7,509 nt of DNA from Tannerellaceae bacterium (GCA_031273385.1 JAISRY010000003.1:1-7509), one strand, 5' to 3'; shown: positions 1-6,329, counted from the stretch's first letter. Numbers and translations: made by a program. The notes: generated from the sequence alone by a model not told the origin.

Positions 1-125
1 GTCTGTGTGTCGCACCACTGGATTGCTTCACTGCGTTCGCAATGACGTTACTATTTTTGTGTAATCGCGTGAAAATCACATAGTACCCGTCATTGCGAAC
101 GCAGTGAAGCAATCCAGAGGTGCGA
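1..125. repeat. Facing pair of a dispersed repeat (left pair)
   Basis: Two inverted copies of one repeat face each other. Copy A lies at 1-47 on the plus strand and copy B at 88-125 on the minus strand. Bases 19-47 and 88-116 are a perfect 29-bp inverted repeat around a 40-nt spacer, and the flanks TCGCACC and GGTGCGA extend the pairing with mismatches. Further copies occur at 4993-5041 (plus) and 5175-5224 (minus, degenerate). The repeat contains no gene; reading it gives only fortuitous short peptides. The transcript of pldA would run into this structure, so it could act as a 3' stabilising or terminating hairpin, but there is no clear T-run to make it a classical terminator. Similar 'GGATTGCTTC...GCAATGACG' repeats are, from memory, common intergenic repeats in many bacterial genomes. 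Confidence 0.85.
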
Positions 126-237
126 CCCGTCCGCCCTTGCGATCGGAGGTATCTCCACTCGCTTCGCTCGGTCGACATGACGTTCTTTGTTCGTAATTGC
201 CCAAGGATTCGTAATTCGTAATTCGTAATTCGTAATT
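71..237 (-). repeat. Left arm of long inverted repeat flanking the three-gene cluster
   Basis: The reverse complement of this segment matches 4833-5056 almost throughout. It contains, in order, part of the dispersed repeat (88-125), a block holding GTCGACCGAGCG and CTCCGATCGCAAG-like sequence (about 133-182), the phrase CCTTGGGCAATTACGAAC and a run of 7-bp units. The differences are small. The right arm has about 20 extra bases beside the tandem run, and this arm reads GGGCGGACGG where the right arm reads GTCTGTGTGT. The arms enclose the genes at 249-4732. No transposase is present, so a mobile composite element is not shown; chance placement of two copies of a common intergenic repeat is equally possible. 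Confidence 0.85.
210..237. repeat. Tandem 7-bp repeat CGTAATT x4
   Basis: Four perfect head-to-tail copies of CGTAATT lie at 210-216, 217-223, 224-230 and 231-237, and a fifth isolated copy is at 192-198. The complementary unit AATTACG recurs at 4834-4887 as three plus four copies. The run ends 11 bp past the pldA stop codon. Copy number probably varies between strains by slippage. Confidence 0.9.
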
Positions 238-248
238 GAGTCGCGCGG

Positions 249-1094
249 TCAGTAAAGGGTGAAGTCCTTGGGTTTGATGACGAAGCCTATGCGGATGGCG
301 CTTTGATGTTGTTTGTACTCCAACAGGGTTTCGCCGTAACCGTTATAATATTGCAGGAACAGCGCCTGGCTGCCCCGGCTGTTGAGCATGTAGGTGAGTT
401 CGACTTGGGAGTTGAAGCTGAAATCGCTTTTCTTCCGTTTGGTCAGGACGACGCCGAGACGGAGCCGTTGATTGGTCGTATGCAGGTCGCCTGCGAGAAG
501 GAAAATGCCGTTGTAGGCCAGGATATCCTTGTTGCGCCTGCTGTCGATAATGGCATACCATGTTTTGAACTGGAGGTGGATATTGCTGTTCAGGCGGATA
601 GCGGCGCCCAGGCTTATCCTGTTCCAGCTACGGGAATCAAGGCTGTCTTTTCCGTTCGATTCGTGCTCCAGCATCAGGTATCCTTTCCCTATATAGCGGT
701 CGTCATGCACGATAAGATGCCCGATACCTATTCCCGGATTGAAGCTGATATCCTTGAAAGGGAGCGAGTTCCGGAAAGCTTGCCAGAATACCCGTTGCGT
801 ATACTGGAAAAAGAGGTAGGTGTTGAAAGGGAGCGTGCTTTTGGTCAACCGCTGACTGATACTGGCCTGTATTTTTATATCCGAATTATACGCCGTAGGC
901 GTATGCCCCAATGCCGTCCCTCCGATCAGGTAGTTGTCTTTAAAGCCGGTAAAGGCGGGCGACGACGCCTCTATCCGGGCACGCACGCTGTCGGCGGACG
1001 ACGGTTGTTCCGCCGTCCGGGCATACAAGGTTACCGTCGTAACCGGAAAGAGGGCTGCAAAGAGGAAGAGCCTTTTCACCGCCGATTGGGTCAT
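249..1094 (-). CDS. pldA: Outer-membrane phospholipase A (OMPLA/PldA)
   Basis: This 281-residue protein is a phospholipase A1 family outer-membrane beta-barrel that hydrolyses acyl ester bonds of phospholipids in the outer leaflet of the outer membrane. Residues 1 to about 25 form a signal peptide with a likely cut after LYA. The family signature is complete: HESNG at 144-148 and SRSWNR at about 154-159. The catalytic triad is inferred as His144, Ser146 and Asn158, the same spacing as His142/Ser144/Asn156 of the E. coli enzyme. A later NGYGETL motif and the final aromatic residue fit a C-terminal barrel strand. Total length is close to the usual 280-290 residues, so the gene looks intact. Its ATG overlaps the stop of the M48 protease gene by 4 bp (ATGA), implying translational coupling. 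By analogy the enzyme would be active as a calcium-dependent dimer that keeps outer-membrane asymmetry or responds to envelope damage; that role is inferred. Confidence 0.93.
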   Translation of the reverse strand: MTQSAVKRLFLFAALFPVTTVTLYARTAEQPSSADSVRARIEASSPAFTGFKDNYLIGGTALGHTPTAYNSDIKIQASISQRLTKSTLPFNTYLFFQYTQRVFWQAFRNSLPFKDISFNPGIGIGHLIVHDDRYIGKGYLMLEHESNGKDSLDSRSWNRISLGAAIRLNSNIHLQFKTWYAIIDSRRNKDILAYNGIFLLAGDLHTTNQRLRLGVVLTKRKKSDFSFNSQVELTYMLNSRGSQALFLQYYNGYGETLLEYKQHQSAIRIGFVIKPKDFTLY

Positions 1095-1888
1095 TTCCGG
1101 TAAAACTTAACGGCTTCGGGCAGGTATTTTTTTATCTCTTCGATGCGGTGGCTGTCCGCCGGATGGGTGCTCATGATTTCCGGGACGCTGCTTTCTTTCC
1201 CTTGCGACATCTTTGTCCAGAAAGAGATGGCCGACTGGGGGTTGTATCCGCCCATGGCCATAAAGACCAGCCCCATGTGATCGGCCTCCAGTTCGTGTTT
1301 GCGGGAGTAGGGCAGCATGACGCCATATTGTGCGCCCAGTCCGTATACCGTGCCGGCGATGGCCTGTACGGTCGCCGACTTTTTGCTGACGGCCTGATCC
1401 AGGACTGCGCCGCCGTAGGATGCGAGCATTTGCTGGCTCATCCGTTCGTTGGAATGTTTGGCTACCGCGTGCGCCACCTCGTGGCCGATCACCGCCGCCA
1501 ACTCATCGTCCGTCGAGGCATAAGGCATGATCCCCTCATAGACGACGATCTTCCCGCCGGGCATACAAAAGGCATTGATCTCCGGGCTTTTTACCAGGTG
1601 AAATTCCCAGGCAAAGGTGGCGATCTCCGCCTCCAACCCGTTTGCTTTGAGGTAGGCTTCGGTAGCGGCGGCGATCTTCTTCCCTACCCGTACCACCTTC
1701 TCCGTTCCTTTCTTGTCTGCCGACAGCTCCGCCCCTTTCATAAAATCGCCGTATTGCGTGAGGCTGGCCGACAATACCTCCTGGTCGGAGACTAAAAGGA
1801 TCTGTTTTCTTCCCGTTAGGGGGACGTTTCCGCATCCCCCGCTTCCCAATAGCGCTAAGACCGCTATGACATAAACTAACTTCTTCAT
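1091..1888 (-). CDS. M48 family zinc metalloprotease, lipoprotein
   Basis: This 265-residue protein is a membrane-anchored peptidase of the M48 (Oma1/LoiP/BepA-like) group, which cleaves or clears damaged envelope proteins. The N-terminus is a signal peptide followed by Cys19 (GSGGC), a slightly imperfect lipobox, and then the NVPLTGRKQ stretch common just after the lipid Cys in this family. The zinc site is complete: HEVAH at residues 136-140 (His136 and His140, catalytic Glu137) and HELEAD at 198-203, where Glu199 is the likely third ligand. STHPADSHR near residues 240-248 is the usual C-terminal M48 signature. It begins 39 bp after the stop of the GH105 gene and overlaps pldA by 4 bp, so the three genes probably share a transcript. 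An outer-membrane quality-control role beside a phospholipase is plausible; the actual substrate is unknown. Confidence 0.93.
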   Translation of the reverse strand: MKKLVYVIAVLALLGSGGCGNVPLTGRKQILLVSDQEVLSASLTQYGDFMKGAELSADKKGTEKVVRVGKKIAAATEAYLKANGLEAEIATFAWEFHLVKSPEINAFCMPGGKIVVYEGIMPYASTDDELAAVIGHEVAHAVAKHSNERMSQQMLASYGGAVLDQAVSKKSATVQAIAGTVYGLGAQYGVMLPYSRKHELEADHMGLVFMAMGGYNPQSAISFWTKMSQGKESSVPEIMSTHPADSHRIEEIKKYLPEAVKFYRK

Positions 1889-1927
1889 GATGTTTCTTTA
1901 CGATTAATGAGTATAGAGTTTATTTGA

Positions 1928-4732
1928 TTAGTTGTCCAACAAAGCGAAAGCGCACCACAACATCGGAGCCTGCCCGTGGTAATCGCCGGCTATCCTTGGC
2001 CGGTCGTAATAATATTGCCGGTCGTTTTTCTTATTCGTGCCTACGCACACCTCCGTGACGTCGCTTTCGGCATTGATATAGGGAACCAGCGCCAGCCAGG
2101 CTTTGCGGGCGACAGGCGCGTATTCCTCCGCATTGAGCCATCCCTGTTTGACGCCCGTGATCATGGCGTATGCGAACATGGCCGAACCGGATGTTTCCGT
2201 CCAACAGGCAGGGTCGTCGACAAGCTGGTTCCATAGGCCTTTTTCCGTCCTGAACGATTTCAGGCTTTTCATCATCTCGCGGTAGCCTTTGAGGATGCGG
2301 GGACGGTCGGGATTGCCGACCGGCAGCGTCCGCAGCAGTTCGGCCATACCCGCCGCCATCCATCCGTTTCCCCGTCCCCAGAAAAAGGGAACGTCGGGGG
2401 CATGGAAGAACAAGCCGTTAGGACGTTGGAGGCTGTCGAGGTACACCGCCATTTCCCGTGCGGCACGGTTGATGTATTCCTCTTTGCCGGTCGCTTTGTA
2501 TGCCTGGGACTGGATAATGGTGATCATAAACATATCGTCGATCCACATACGGGTTTGCCATGACAACCCTTTTCCCGCCCACTGTTTCTCCTCCGCCGTG
2601 GCGCTATCCGGCAGCGCCCATTGCGTGTCGGCGTAAGGCAACCCCAGGTCGTAGTAGCGGCGGTCTTTGGTGATGCGGTAAAACTCCAGCGGCAGACACC
2701 CGAACATGTTCAGGTCTACGTGGTTCATGACAGGCCGGTAGGCTTTCTCCGACGAAAAGAGCGGCTCGAAACGTTCCTGCAACTCCTTGACCAGCTCCTT
2801 GTCGCCGGCAGCTTCGGCAAAGCGCAGGGCGCCATACCAGGTACATACCTCGGCATAGTGTATCCACTTATCCCCATGCAGCATGTGCTTGCCGGGGATG
2901 AAACGCCGGCTGAGTTTCGCGCCGACCTCCCGAGGTGTGGATCCTTTGGGGAAAGCGCTGAAATACCGTTTTCCCCTGTTGGGGATCTTCTCCGGTTTCA
3001 CCGGCAGGGCGATGCTCAACCCGCTCCATTCGGCGGATAGCATCCCCTCATTTACCGAATAGGCCACAGGCTCTTCGGGGCATGTAGCGTCGGCGGGCGC
3101 GATGCGGAACGTAAATCCCAGTGCGGCCGTATCTATGGCGGTGAGGTCTATATCCGTTTCGTCGCCCGAATAGAGGACGAAATCAATCCAGCCGTTTTTG
3201 CCGTCGCCTCCCTTTTCCCAGTATCCTTTGTAGGTATCGAATAGCGCATAGAAGAGGCGGATATTGAATTGCAGGCTGTCGACGGTAAACGTGACGGGTG
3301 CGTCGTTCTTCGCCGGAACCGACAGTTTGCCGGCGTCCGTATTCCCGAACTCAAAACGCAGGCGCAGGTCGCGGGCTTTGAATTTCCCCTCCTTTAGTAT
3401 GTCGATATTGACATGCTTATCGCCTCCATTGGTGGCAAAGTTGATGCCCGAAAGGATGGCGTTCTCTTTCTGTTCACTGAAATAGGTGGCGGCGCTGAAG
3501 TCATACAGGTCGTGCAGGAACCGCACTTGCAGGTACGACGGCCGGTCGGCGGTTCCCCAATAGGCCAGGAAGGGGCGGCGCTGGTTCCACAGGCTTGACT
3601 TGTTGGCCGATGAAAGGGCGTAGCGGTCGGCCAGGTAGCAGGTACCGGTGATTTGCGGTTCGTTGTTTTCAAACGTATCCCGTTGGAGGCGCGGATAGAC
3701 GGGCGACAGGAAATAGGGCAACAGGTGGGCGGGGATGTGGTGCTTTATCCTCACGTCCCGGCGTTCGTCTTTGTACCCCAGGTCGATCTTCCCGTCCGAG
3801 GCGCCGTAGAGAAGCCCATAGAACGAGGGGCTTACCGGCGTGGAGTACGAACGGTTATGGGGGCCTGCCCACTGCGCCGTCGGGCGGTGGAAATGCTTGG
3901 CGATGATATCCCAACCGATGGTATAGAGGGAGTCGACCATCCCTTTCGCTTTCGGTTCGACGATATGCCGCTTCATCCGGTCAAGCTCGTTCAGCGCGAC
4001 AATGGTATAGGCGGGACTGTTGTATTCCGAGAAGCCGTTCTTTTCGAGCGTATAGTTGTAAAACCGTTGCAGGCGGGCGGCGGCGTAGCTCTGCATATCG
4101 GGTATGTCGAAGAGGTGCGACACGAAGTAGGTGACGTAGGCGCCCATGATGGCGATGTTGGTATAATCGGGGCCTATGTTGCGCTTTTGGATGGATTTGG
4201 CGGCAAGGACGATGGCCTCTTCTATTTTCTTCGACAGGGCGGGCGGCAGCTTGTCTTTGTGTCCGGTGTAGATGTCGAGGAGCGTTACGGCATTGAAGTC
4301 CGCCCAATTGTAGTCGATCGGTGATTTCTTGGTGGCCAGGGGCTCTTCTTCGAAATAGGGCCATACGCCGCACGACTTCGAAGTGGTGTCGGCATCCTGC
4401 AGGCTGATGGTCTTTTCGATGATGTCGAAAGCCTGTTGCCGGTATTGCGCGTCATCGAGGTCAAGCAGCGCCAAGGCATACTCGAACGAGCCGCGCACAT
4501 GGTGAAACGTACCGCTCGTAGCGTCGGTATGGTAGTTCCAGCCATTCAGTTTGGAGGTGAGCATTTTCCTTTCCGGATCGTAGCGTTCCTCCAGTTCTTC
4601 CACCGTCCGGCGAACCGTTTGTTTTTCTTCCTCCGTCAGTTTTACGGGAGCGTAGGCGACATACCCATCGTTATAGACAGATGTACAGGAGGAAAGTATA
4701 AAGTAAGCGATTAATGTAGTGATGTATCTCAT
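1928..4732 (-). CDS. Two-part lipoprotein with C-terminal GH105 (unsaturated glycuronyl hydrolase) domain
   Basis: This 934-residue protein starts with a short lipoprotein signal (LSSC, lipidated Cys16). Residues about 600-934 look like a GH105 (YteR/RhiN-type) domain. It opens with PREVGAKL at 600, then shows WIDDMFM with Asp732 as the likely catalytic acid, FFWGRGNGW at 783-791 and ETSGSAMFAYAM from 846. GH105 enzymes hydrate and cleave the unsaturated uronyl residue left by polysaccharide lyases on pectin-type oligosaccharides. Residues about 25-590 are a separate region with helical, toroid-like stretches (DYNWADFNA, SEYNSPAYT, AGPHNRSY) followed by beta-rich sequence. This resembles the layout of uronate-polysaccharide lyases, but I cannot assign a family. 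Usual GH105 proteins are only about 350-400 residues, so this is a fusion about twice that length. No SusC/SusD pair or other PUL gene is in the window. It is the first gene of a probable operon with the M48 protease and pldA. Confidence 0.85.
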   Translation of the reverse strand: MRYITTLIAYFILSSCTSVYNDGYVAYAPVKLTEEEKQTVRRTVEELEERYDPERKMLTSKLNGWNYHTDATSGTFHHVRGSFEYALALLDLDDAQYRQQAFDIIEKTISLQDADTTSKSCGVWPYFEEEPLATKKSPIDYNWADFNAVTLLDIYTGHKDKLPPALSKKIEEAIVLAAKSIQKRNIGPDYTNIAIMGAYVTYFVSHLFDIPDMQSYAAARLQRFYNYTLEKNGFSEYNSPAYTIVALNELDRMKRHIVEPKAKGMVDSLYTIGWDIIAKHFHRPTAQWAGPHNRSYSTPVSPSFYGLLYGASDGKIDLGYKDERRDVRIKHHIPAHLLPYFLSPVYPRLQRDTFENNEPQITGTCYLADRYALSSANKSSLWNQRRPFLAYWGTADRPSYLQVRFLHDLYDFSAATYFSEQKENAILSGINFATNGGDKHVNIDILKEGKFKARDLRLRFEFGNTDAGKLSVPAKNDAPVTFTVDSLQFNIRLFYALFDTYKGYWEKGGDGKNGWIDFVLYSGDETDIDLTAIDTAALGFTFRIAPADATCPEEPVAYSVNEGMLSAEWSGLSIALPVKPEKIPNRGKRYFSAFPKGSTPREVGAKLSRRFIPGKHMLHGDKWIHYAEVCTWYGALRFAEAAGDKELVKELQERFEPLFSSEKAYRPVMNHVDLNMFGCLPLEFYRITKDRRYYDLGLPYADTQWALPDSATAEEKQWAGKGLSWQTRMWIDDMFMITIIQSQAYKATGKEEYINRAAREMAVYLDSLQRPNGLFFHAPDVPFFWGRGNGWMAAGMAELLRTLPVGNPDRPRILKGYREMMKSLKSFRTEKGLWNQLVDDPACWTETSGSAMFAYAMITGVKQGWLNAEEYAPVARKAWLALVPYINAESDVTEVCVGTNKKNDRQYYYDRPRIAGDYHGQAPMLWCAFALLDN

Positions 4733-4790
4733 ATTGATATATTATTTCTATTTTGCCCCATTTCGTCAAAAACGCGGAAAAGATAAAGAT

Positions 4791-4802
4791 TATTCGCGAA
4801 TA
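4791..4802. promoter_or_regulatory. Perfect palindrome upstream of the GH105 operon (possible operator)
   Basis: TATTCGCGAATA is a perfect 12-bp inverted repeat about 59 bp upstream of the GH105 start codon and immediately upstream of the weak -7 candidate at 4778-4785. The position would suit a regulator-binding site. No regulator gene lies in the window, and AT-rich DNA yields such palindromes by chance, so this is only a candidate. Confidence 0.3.
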
Positions 4803-4832
4803 TTTCCATTTCATTGTGTTAAATATTAATTT

Positions 4833-5056
4833 CAATTACGAATTACGAATTACGAATTCAATTACGAATTACGAATTACGAATTACGAATCGAAGATCGG
4901 CCTTAGCCAATAACGAATCCTTGGGCAATTACGAACAAAAAAGAACGTCATGTCGACCGAGCGCAGCGAGTGGAGACACCTCCGATCGCAAGGTCTGTGT
5001 GTCGCACTTCTGGATTGCTTCACTGCGTTCGCAATGACGGGTACTATTTGATTTCC
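4833..5056 (+). repeat. Right arm of long inverted repeat flanking the three-gene cluster
   Basis: This is the inverted counterpart of 71-237. It contains AATTACG tandem units at 4834-4854 (three) and 4860-4887 (four), a roughly 20-bp stretch missing from the left arm (about 4890-4910), the shared phrase with CCTTGGGCAATTACGAAC at 4919-4936, the block with GTCGACCGAGCG and CTCCGATCGCAAG (about 4950-4992), and one full dispersed repeat (4993-5041). The match fades in GGGTACTAT..TGATTT around 5039-5056. Confidence 0.85.
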
Positions 5057-5224
5057 AGACGATTGCGATTCGTCGTCATTATAAGTCTTCCCTCCTCATT
5101 CAAAGGCGCCCTTAAGCTCCTTAAGTTTCTAAAGATTCTTAAGCCTCTTAAGATCGCCTTTGAGGAAAAGGCCTCCCGCCACAGCGAACGCAGCGTCGGC
5201 AATCCGGAAGTGCGACGCACAGAC
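4993..5224. repeat. Facing pair of the dispersed repeat (right pair) around the CTTAAG array
   Basis: A near-intact copy at 4993-5041 (plus) faces a degenerate copy at 5175-5224 (minus); by eye about 41 of 49 positions agree. The same head-to-head arrangement occurs at 1-125, there with a 40-nt spacer. Here the spacer is about 133 bp and contains the CTTAAG array. The degenerate copy ends only 2 bp from the stop codon of the HEPN gene, so the transcript of that operon enters this structure at once; it may serve as a 3' stem-loop. Confidence 0.8.
5101..5162. repeat. Five-unit CTTAAGNNN tandem array with flanking stem
   Basis: CTTAAG occurs at 5111, 5120, 5138 and 5147, and the variant CTAAAG at 5129, so five units follow each other at exactly 9 bp with variable third triplets. 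The array is enclosed by CAAAGGCG (5101-5108) and its exact complement CGCCTTTG (5155-5162). Because every unit core is itself palindromic, the whole 62 bp can fold into one long hairpin in RNA or single-stranded DNA. A transcript of the HEPN operon would pass through it, so a terminator-like role is possible. Confidence 0.85.
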
Positions 5225-5226
5225 AC

Positions 5227-5625
5227 CTACAGTATTGCTTCAACAGCAAGTATAAATTCTTCCGCAGCGGGGCGAAATAGGGCAAGCGATTCGGAGGTGA
5301 AAGACATAAAATCCTCGTAATCACTGCTTGTTCGTGCATTGAAAAGTTGACCATACAACAGGCCATGATGGACGTCAAGGCGCTCGGCCAGGAAAAAATG
5401 CAGCCCCAACATTTGCTTTGTCCCTTTATGGGTGGCGGCCTCGATGGAGTGAGCGGCAAGTAGGGCTTGCGCAGCGTAAAAACAGGCATAGTACAACCGG
5501 TTTATGGCTGCATTGTATCGTTCGTTAGCGATCATAATATCTGCTTCATCCAGCGTCTCCTTTGCTCTTTTCAGACGATATTGCACCAGGGTCAGGCGGC
5601 TCTTTTCATCCATTTTGTCCCTCAT
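5227..5625 (-). CDS. HEPN domain protein (partner of MNT nucleotidyltransferase)
   Basis: A 132-residue, all-helical HEPN domain protein. Its first half carries the family pattern RLKRAKETLDEAD at 17-29 and YNAAINRLYYACFYAAQALL at 37-56; the second half has ARTSSDYEDF at 97-106. HEPN proteins of MNT/HEPN modules are often RNases with an RX4-6H motif. Here Arg98 is followed by Ser-Asp-Tyr (RX3DY) with no His at the needed spacing, so this belongs to the class without the canonical RNase motif and catalysis is doubtful. The ATG overlaps the stop of the MNT gene by 4 bp, so the two are translated as a pair and probably form a complex. The function could be a toxin-antitoxin-like or other accessory nucleotide-binding module. 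An internal Met5 is an alternative start; the overlap favours Met1. Confidence 0.88.
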   Translation of the reverse strand: MRDKMDEKSRLTLVQYRLKRAKETLDEADIMIANERYNAAINRLYYACFYAAQALLAAHSIEAATHKGTKQMLGLHFFLAERLDVHHGLLYGQLFNARTSSDYEDFMSFTSESLALFRPAAEEFILAVEAIL

Positions 5626-5936
5626 AGCCGTATCCCCTCGTTCATTACGTTGATGTAAAAAGGCGTTTTAAAAGGGGGATTATACCACTCCTTACGTGTA
5701 TGTATAATGGGGCTTATCATGATTCCGAGTTCAAGTTCGAGGAAAAAGAGTGGATCCATGATAGCCGCTCTTTCTTTCCATGTCAGACTGTCGCCGTCAA
5801 GCAGGATAAGCAGGTCTATATCACTGTCGGCGTTGGTATCGTTACGGGCTTCCGATCCAAATAGAATGACCTCTGCATCGGGGGCGACTTCAAGTATGGC
5901 CTGTTTAATCCGTTCGATGTATCCTGAATGTCTCAT
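5622..5936 (-). CDS. Minimal nucleotidyltransferase (MNT) domain protein
   Basis: A 104-residue protein consisting only of a polymerase-beta-like nucleotidyltransferase fold. The active-site signature is complete in its first part: FGSEARND at 26-33 with Gly27-Ser28, followed by SDIDLLILL at 38-46 with the metal-binding Asp39 and Asp41. The third acidic residue of the fold is not obvious; the segment ELELGIMISPIIHTRKEW has Glu but no Asp at the expected strand. In studied MntA/HepT pairs the MNT protein adds AMP to the HEPN toxin and neutralises it; whether that holds here is inference, because the partner lacks the usual toxin motif. It is the first gene of a two-gene operon. The leader is A-rich (AATAAATAAAAAAG just before ATG) and a promoter lies close upstream. 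Confidence 0.9.
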   Translation of the reverse strand: MRHSGYIERIKQAILEVAPDAEVILFGSEARNDTNADSDIDLLILLDGDSLTWKERAAIMDPLFFLELELGIMISPIIHTRKEWYNPPFKTPFYINVMNEGIRL

Positions 5937-5957
5937 CTTTTTTATTTATTGCGATTA

Positions 5958-5991
5958 CAAAGATATAACTTTTTTCTATGCGAATCCCAAA
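5958..5991 (-). promoter_or_regulatory. Bacteroidetes-type promoter of the MNT/HEPN operon
   Basis: On the minus strand TATCTTTG at 5958-5965 matches the -7 consensus TAnnTTTG exactly. A TTTG at 5988-5991 could be the -33 element; the 22-nt spacing is one base longer than the usual 19-21. Transcription would start near 5952, leaving a leader of only about 16-18 nt before the MNT start codon. The -33 element lies inside CCCATTTTTGGG (5986-5997 on the opposite strand reading), a small inverted repeat. Confidence 0.6.
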
Positions 5992-6059
5992 AATGGGACG
6001 GGAGCACAGGGTCAACGCATTAAATTTATTGTTTTAGTACACCAATAACGAATGTGATT

Positions 6060-6329
6060 CGGGTGCATTTCAAATTGTCGCGGTGATGCCCAGAGGGCAT
6101 GATTTTCATAACCGCAGGTCAACGACCTGCGGACAGGCAACCACACTTATCACTGCCTGAAAGGCAGGACTGTCTGGATTATATCCCAAAAGATTGTCCT
6201 GCCTTTCAGGCAGTGATGTGGTGTGTATCCTTACCCCGCAGGTCGTTGACCTGCGGTTATGAAAATCATGCCCTCCGGGCATCACCGCGACAATTTGAAT
6301 TGAAAATCGACCCTGGTCAAATGCACCCG
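6060..6329. repeat. Nested palindromic element with three hairpins per arm
   Basis: The outermost arms are 6060-6070 and 6319-6329 (CGGGTGCATTT and its complement). Bases 6069-6132 pair with 6236-6299 over 64 bp with a single difference, and 6149-6170 pair perfectly with 6196-6217 around a 25-nt centre. Each arm holds three small palindromes with 3-nt loops: ATGCCC/GGGCAT (6086-6100 and 6268-6282), CCGCAGGTC/GACCTGCGG (6112-6132 and 6236-6256) and CTGCCT/AGGCAG (6153-6167 and 6199-6213). The only difference in the 64-bp match falls in a loop. The right arm has about 20 extra bases (6300-6318). The layout recalls REP/BIME clusters moved by RAYT transposases, or a MITE, but no transposase is present. 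It lies directly 3' of the gene at 6356-6841 and could also end its transcript. Confidence 0.9.

Larger units (their letters stand above)
4733..5226. other. Gene-free repeat region between GH105 and HEPN genes
   Basis: About 490 bp without a supportable gene; short plus-strand reading frames here run through repeats and have no recognisable protein signal. The first 100 bp are AT-rich and would hold the promoter of the GH105 operon. The best minus-strand -7 candidate is TATCTTTT at 4778-4785, one mismatch from TAnnTTTG, with no convincing -33 TTTG, so it is weak. A perfect 12-bp palindrome, TATTCGCGAATA, sits just upstream at 4791-4802. The rest is made of repeats described separately: 7-bp tandem units, the right arm of the long inverted repeat, the CTTAAG array and a degenerate dispersed repeat. 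Confidence 0.7.

Noticed and set aside
303..1103. Long plus-strand reading frame of 266 codons opposite pldA
   Set aside because: The minus strand encodes a complete phospholipase A with signal peptide and catalytic triad; the plus-strand product has no family features and is an antisense shadow in GC-rich DNA.
3653..4324. Plus-strand reading frame of 223 codons inside the GH105 fusion gene
   Set aside because: It lies entirely opposite the 934-residue gene and its translation shows only low-complexity basic/valine-rich sequence.
4834..4887. CRISPR array
   Set aside because: The 7-bp units are directly adjacent with no unique spacers and there are no cas genes; the same applies to the CTTAAG and ATGCTTATG arrays.
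71..5056. Composite transposon carrying GH105, M48 and pldA
   Set aside because: No transposase, integrase or insertion-sequence ends are present, and target duplications were not seen; only the inverted repeats remain as evidence.
4753..5320. Two plus-strand reading frames crossing the repeat region
   Set aside because: They are translations of the AATTACG tandem, the dispersed repeats and the CTTAAG array; the peptide repeats (such as LKLLKFLK) follow from the DNA repeats.
5957..5999. Rho-independent terminator near the MNT start
   Set aside because: The short CCCA/TGGG inverted repeat lies on the promoter side of the gene and overlaps the -33 element; it has too short a stem for a terminator.
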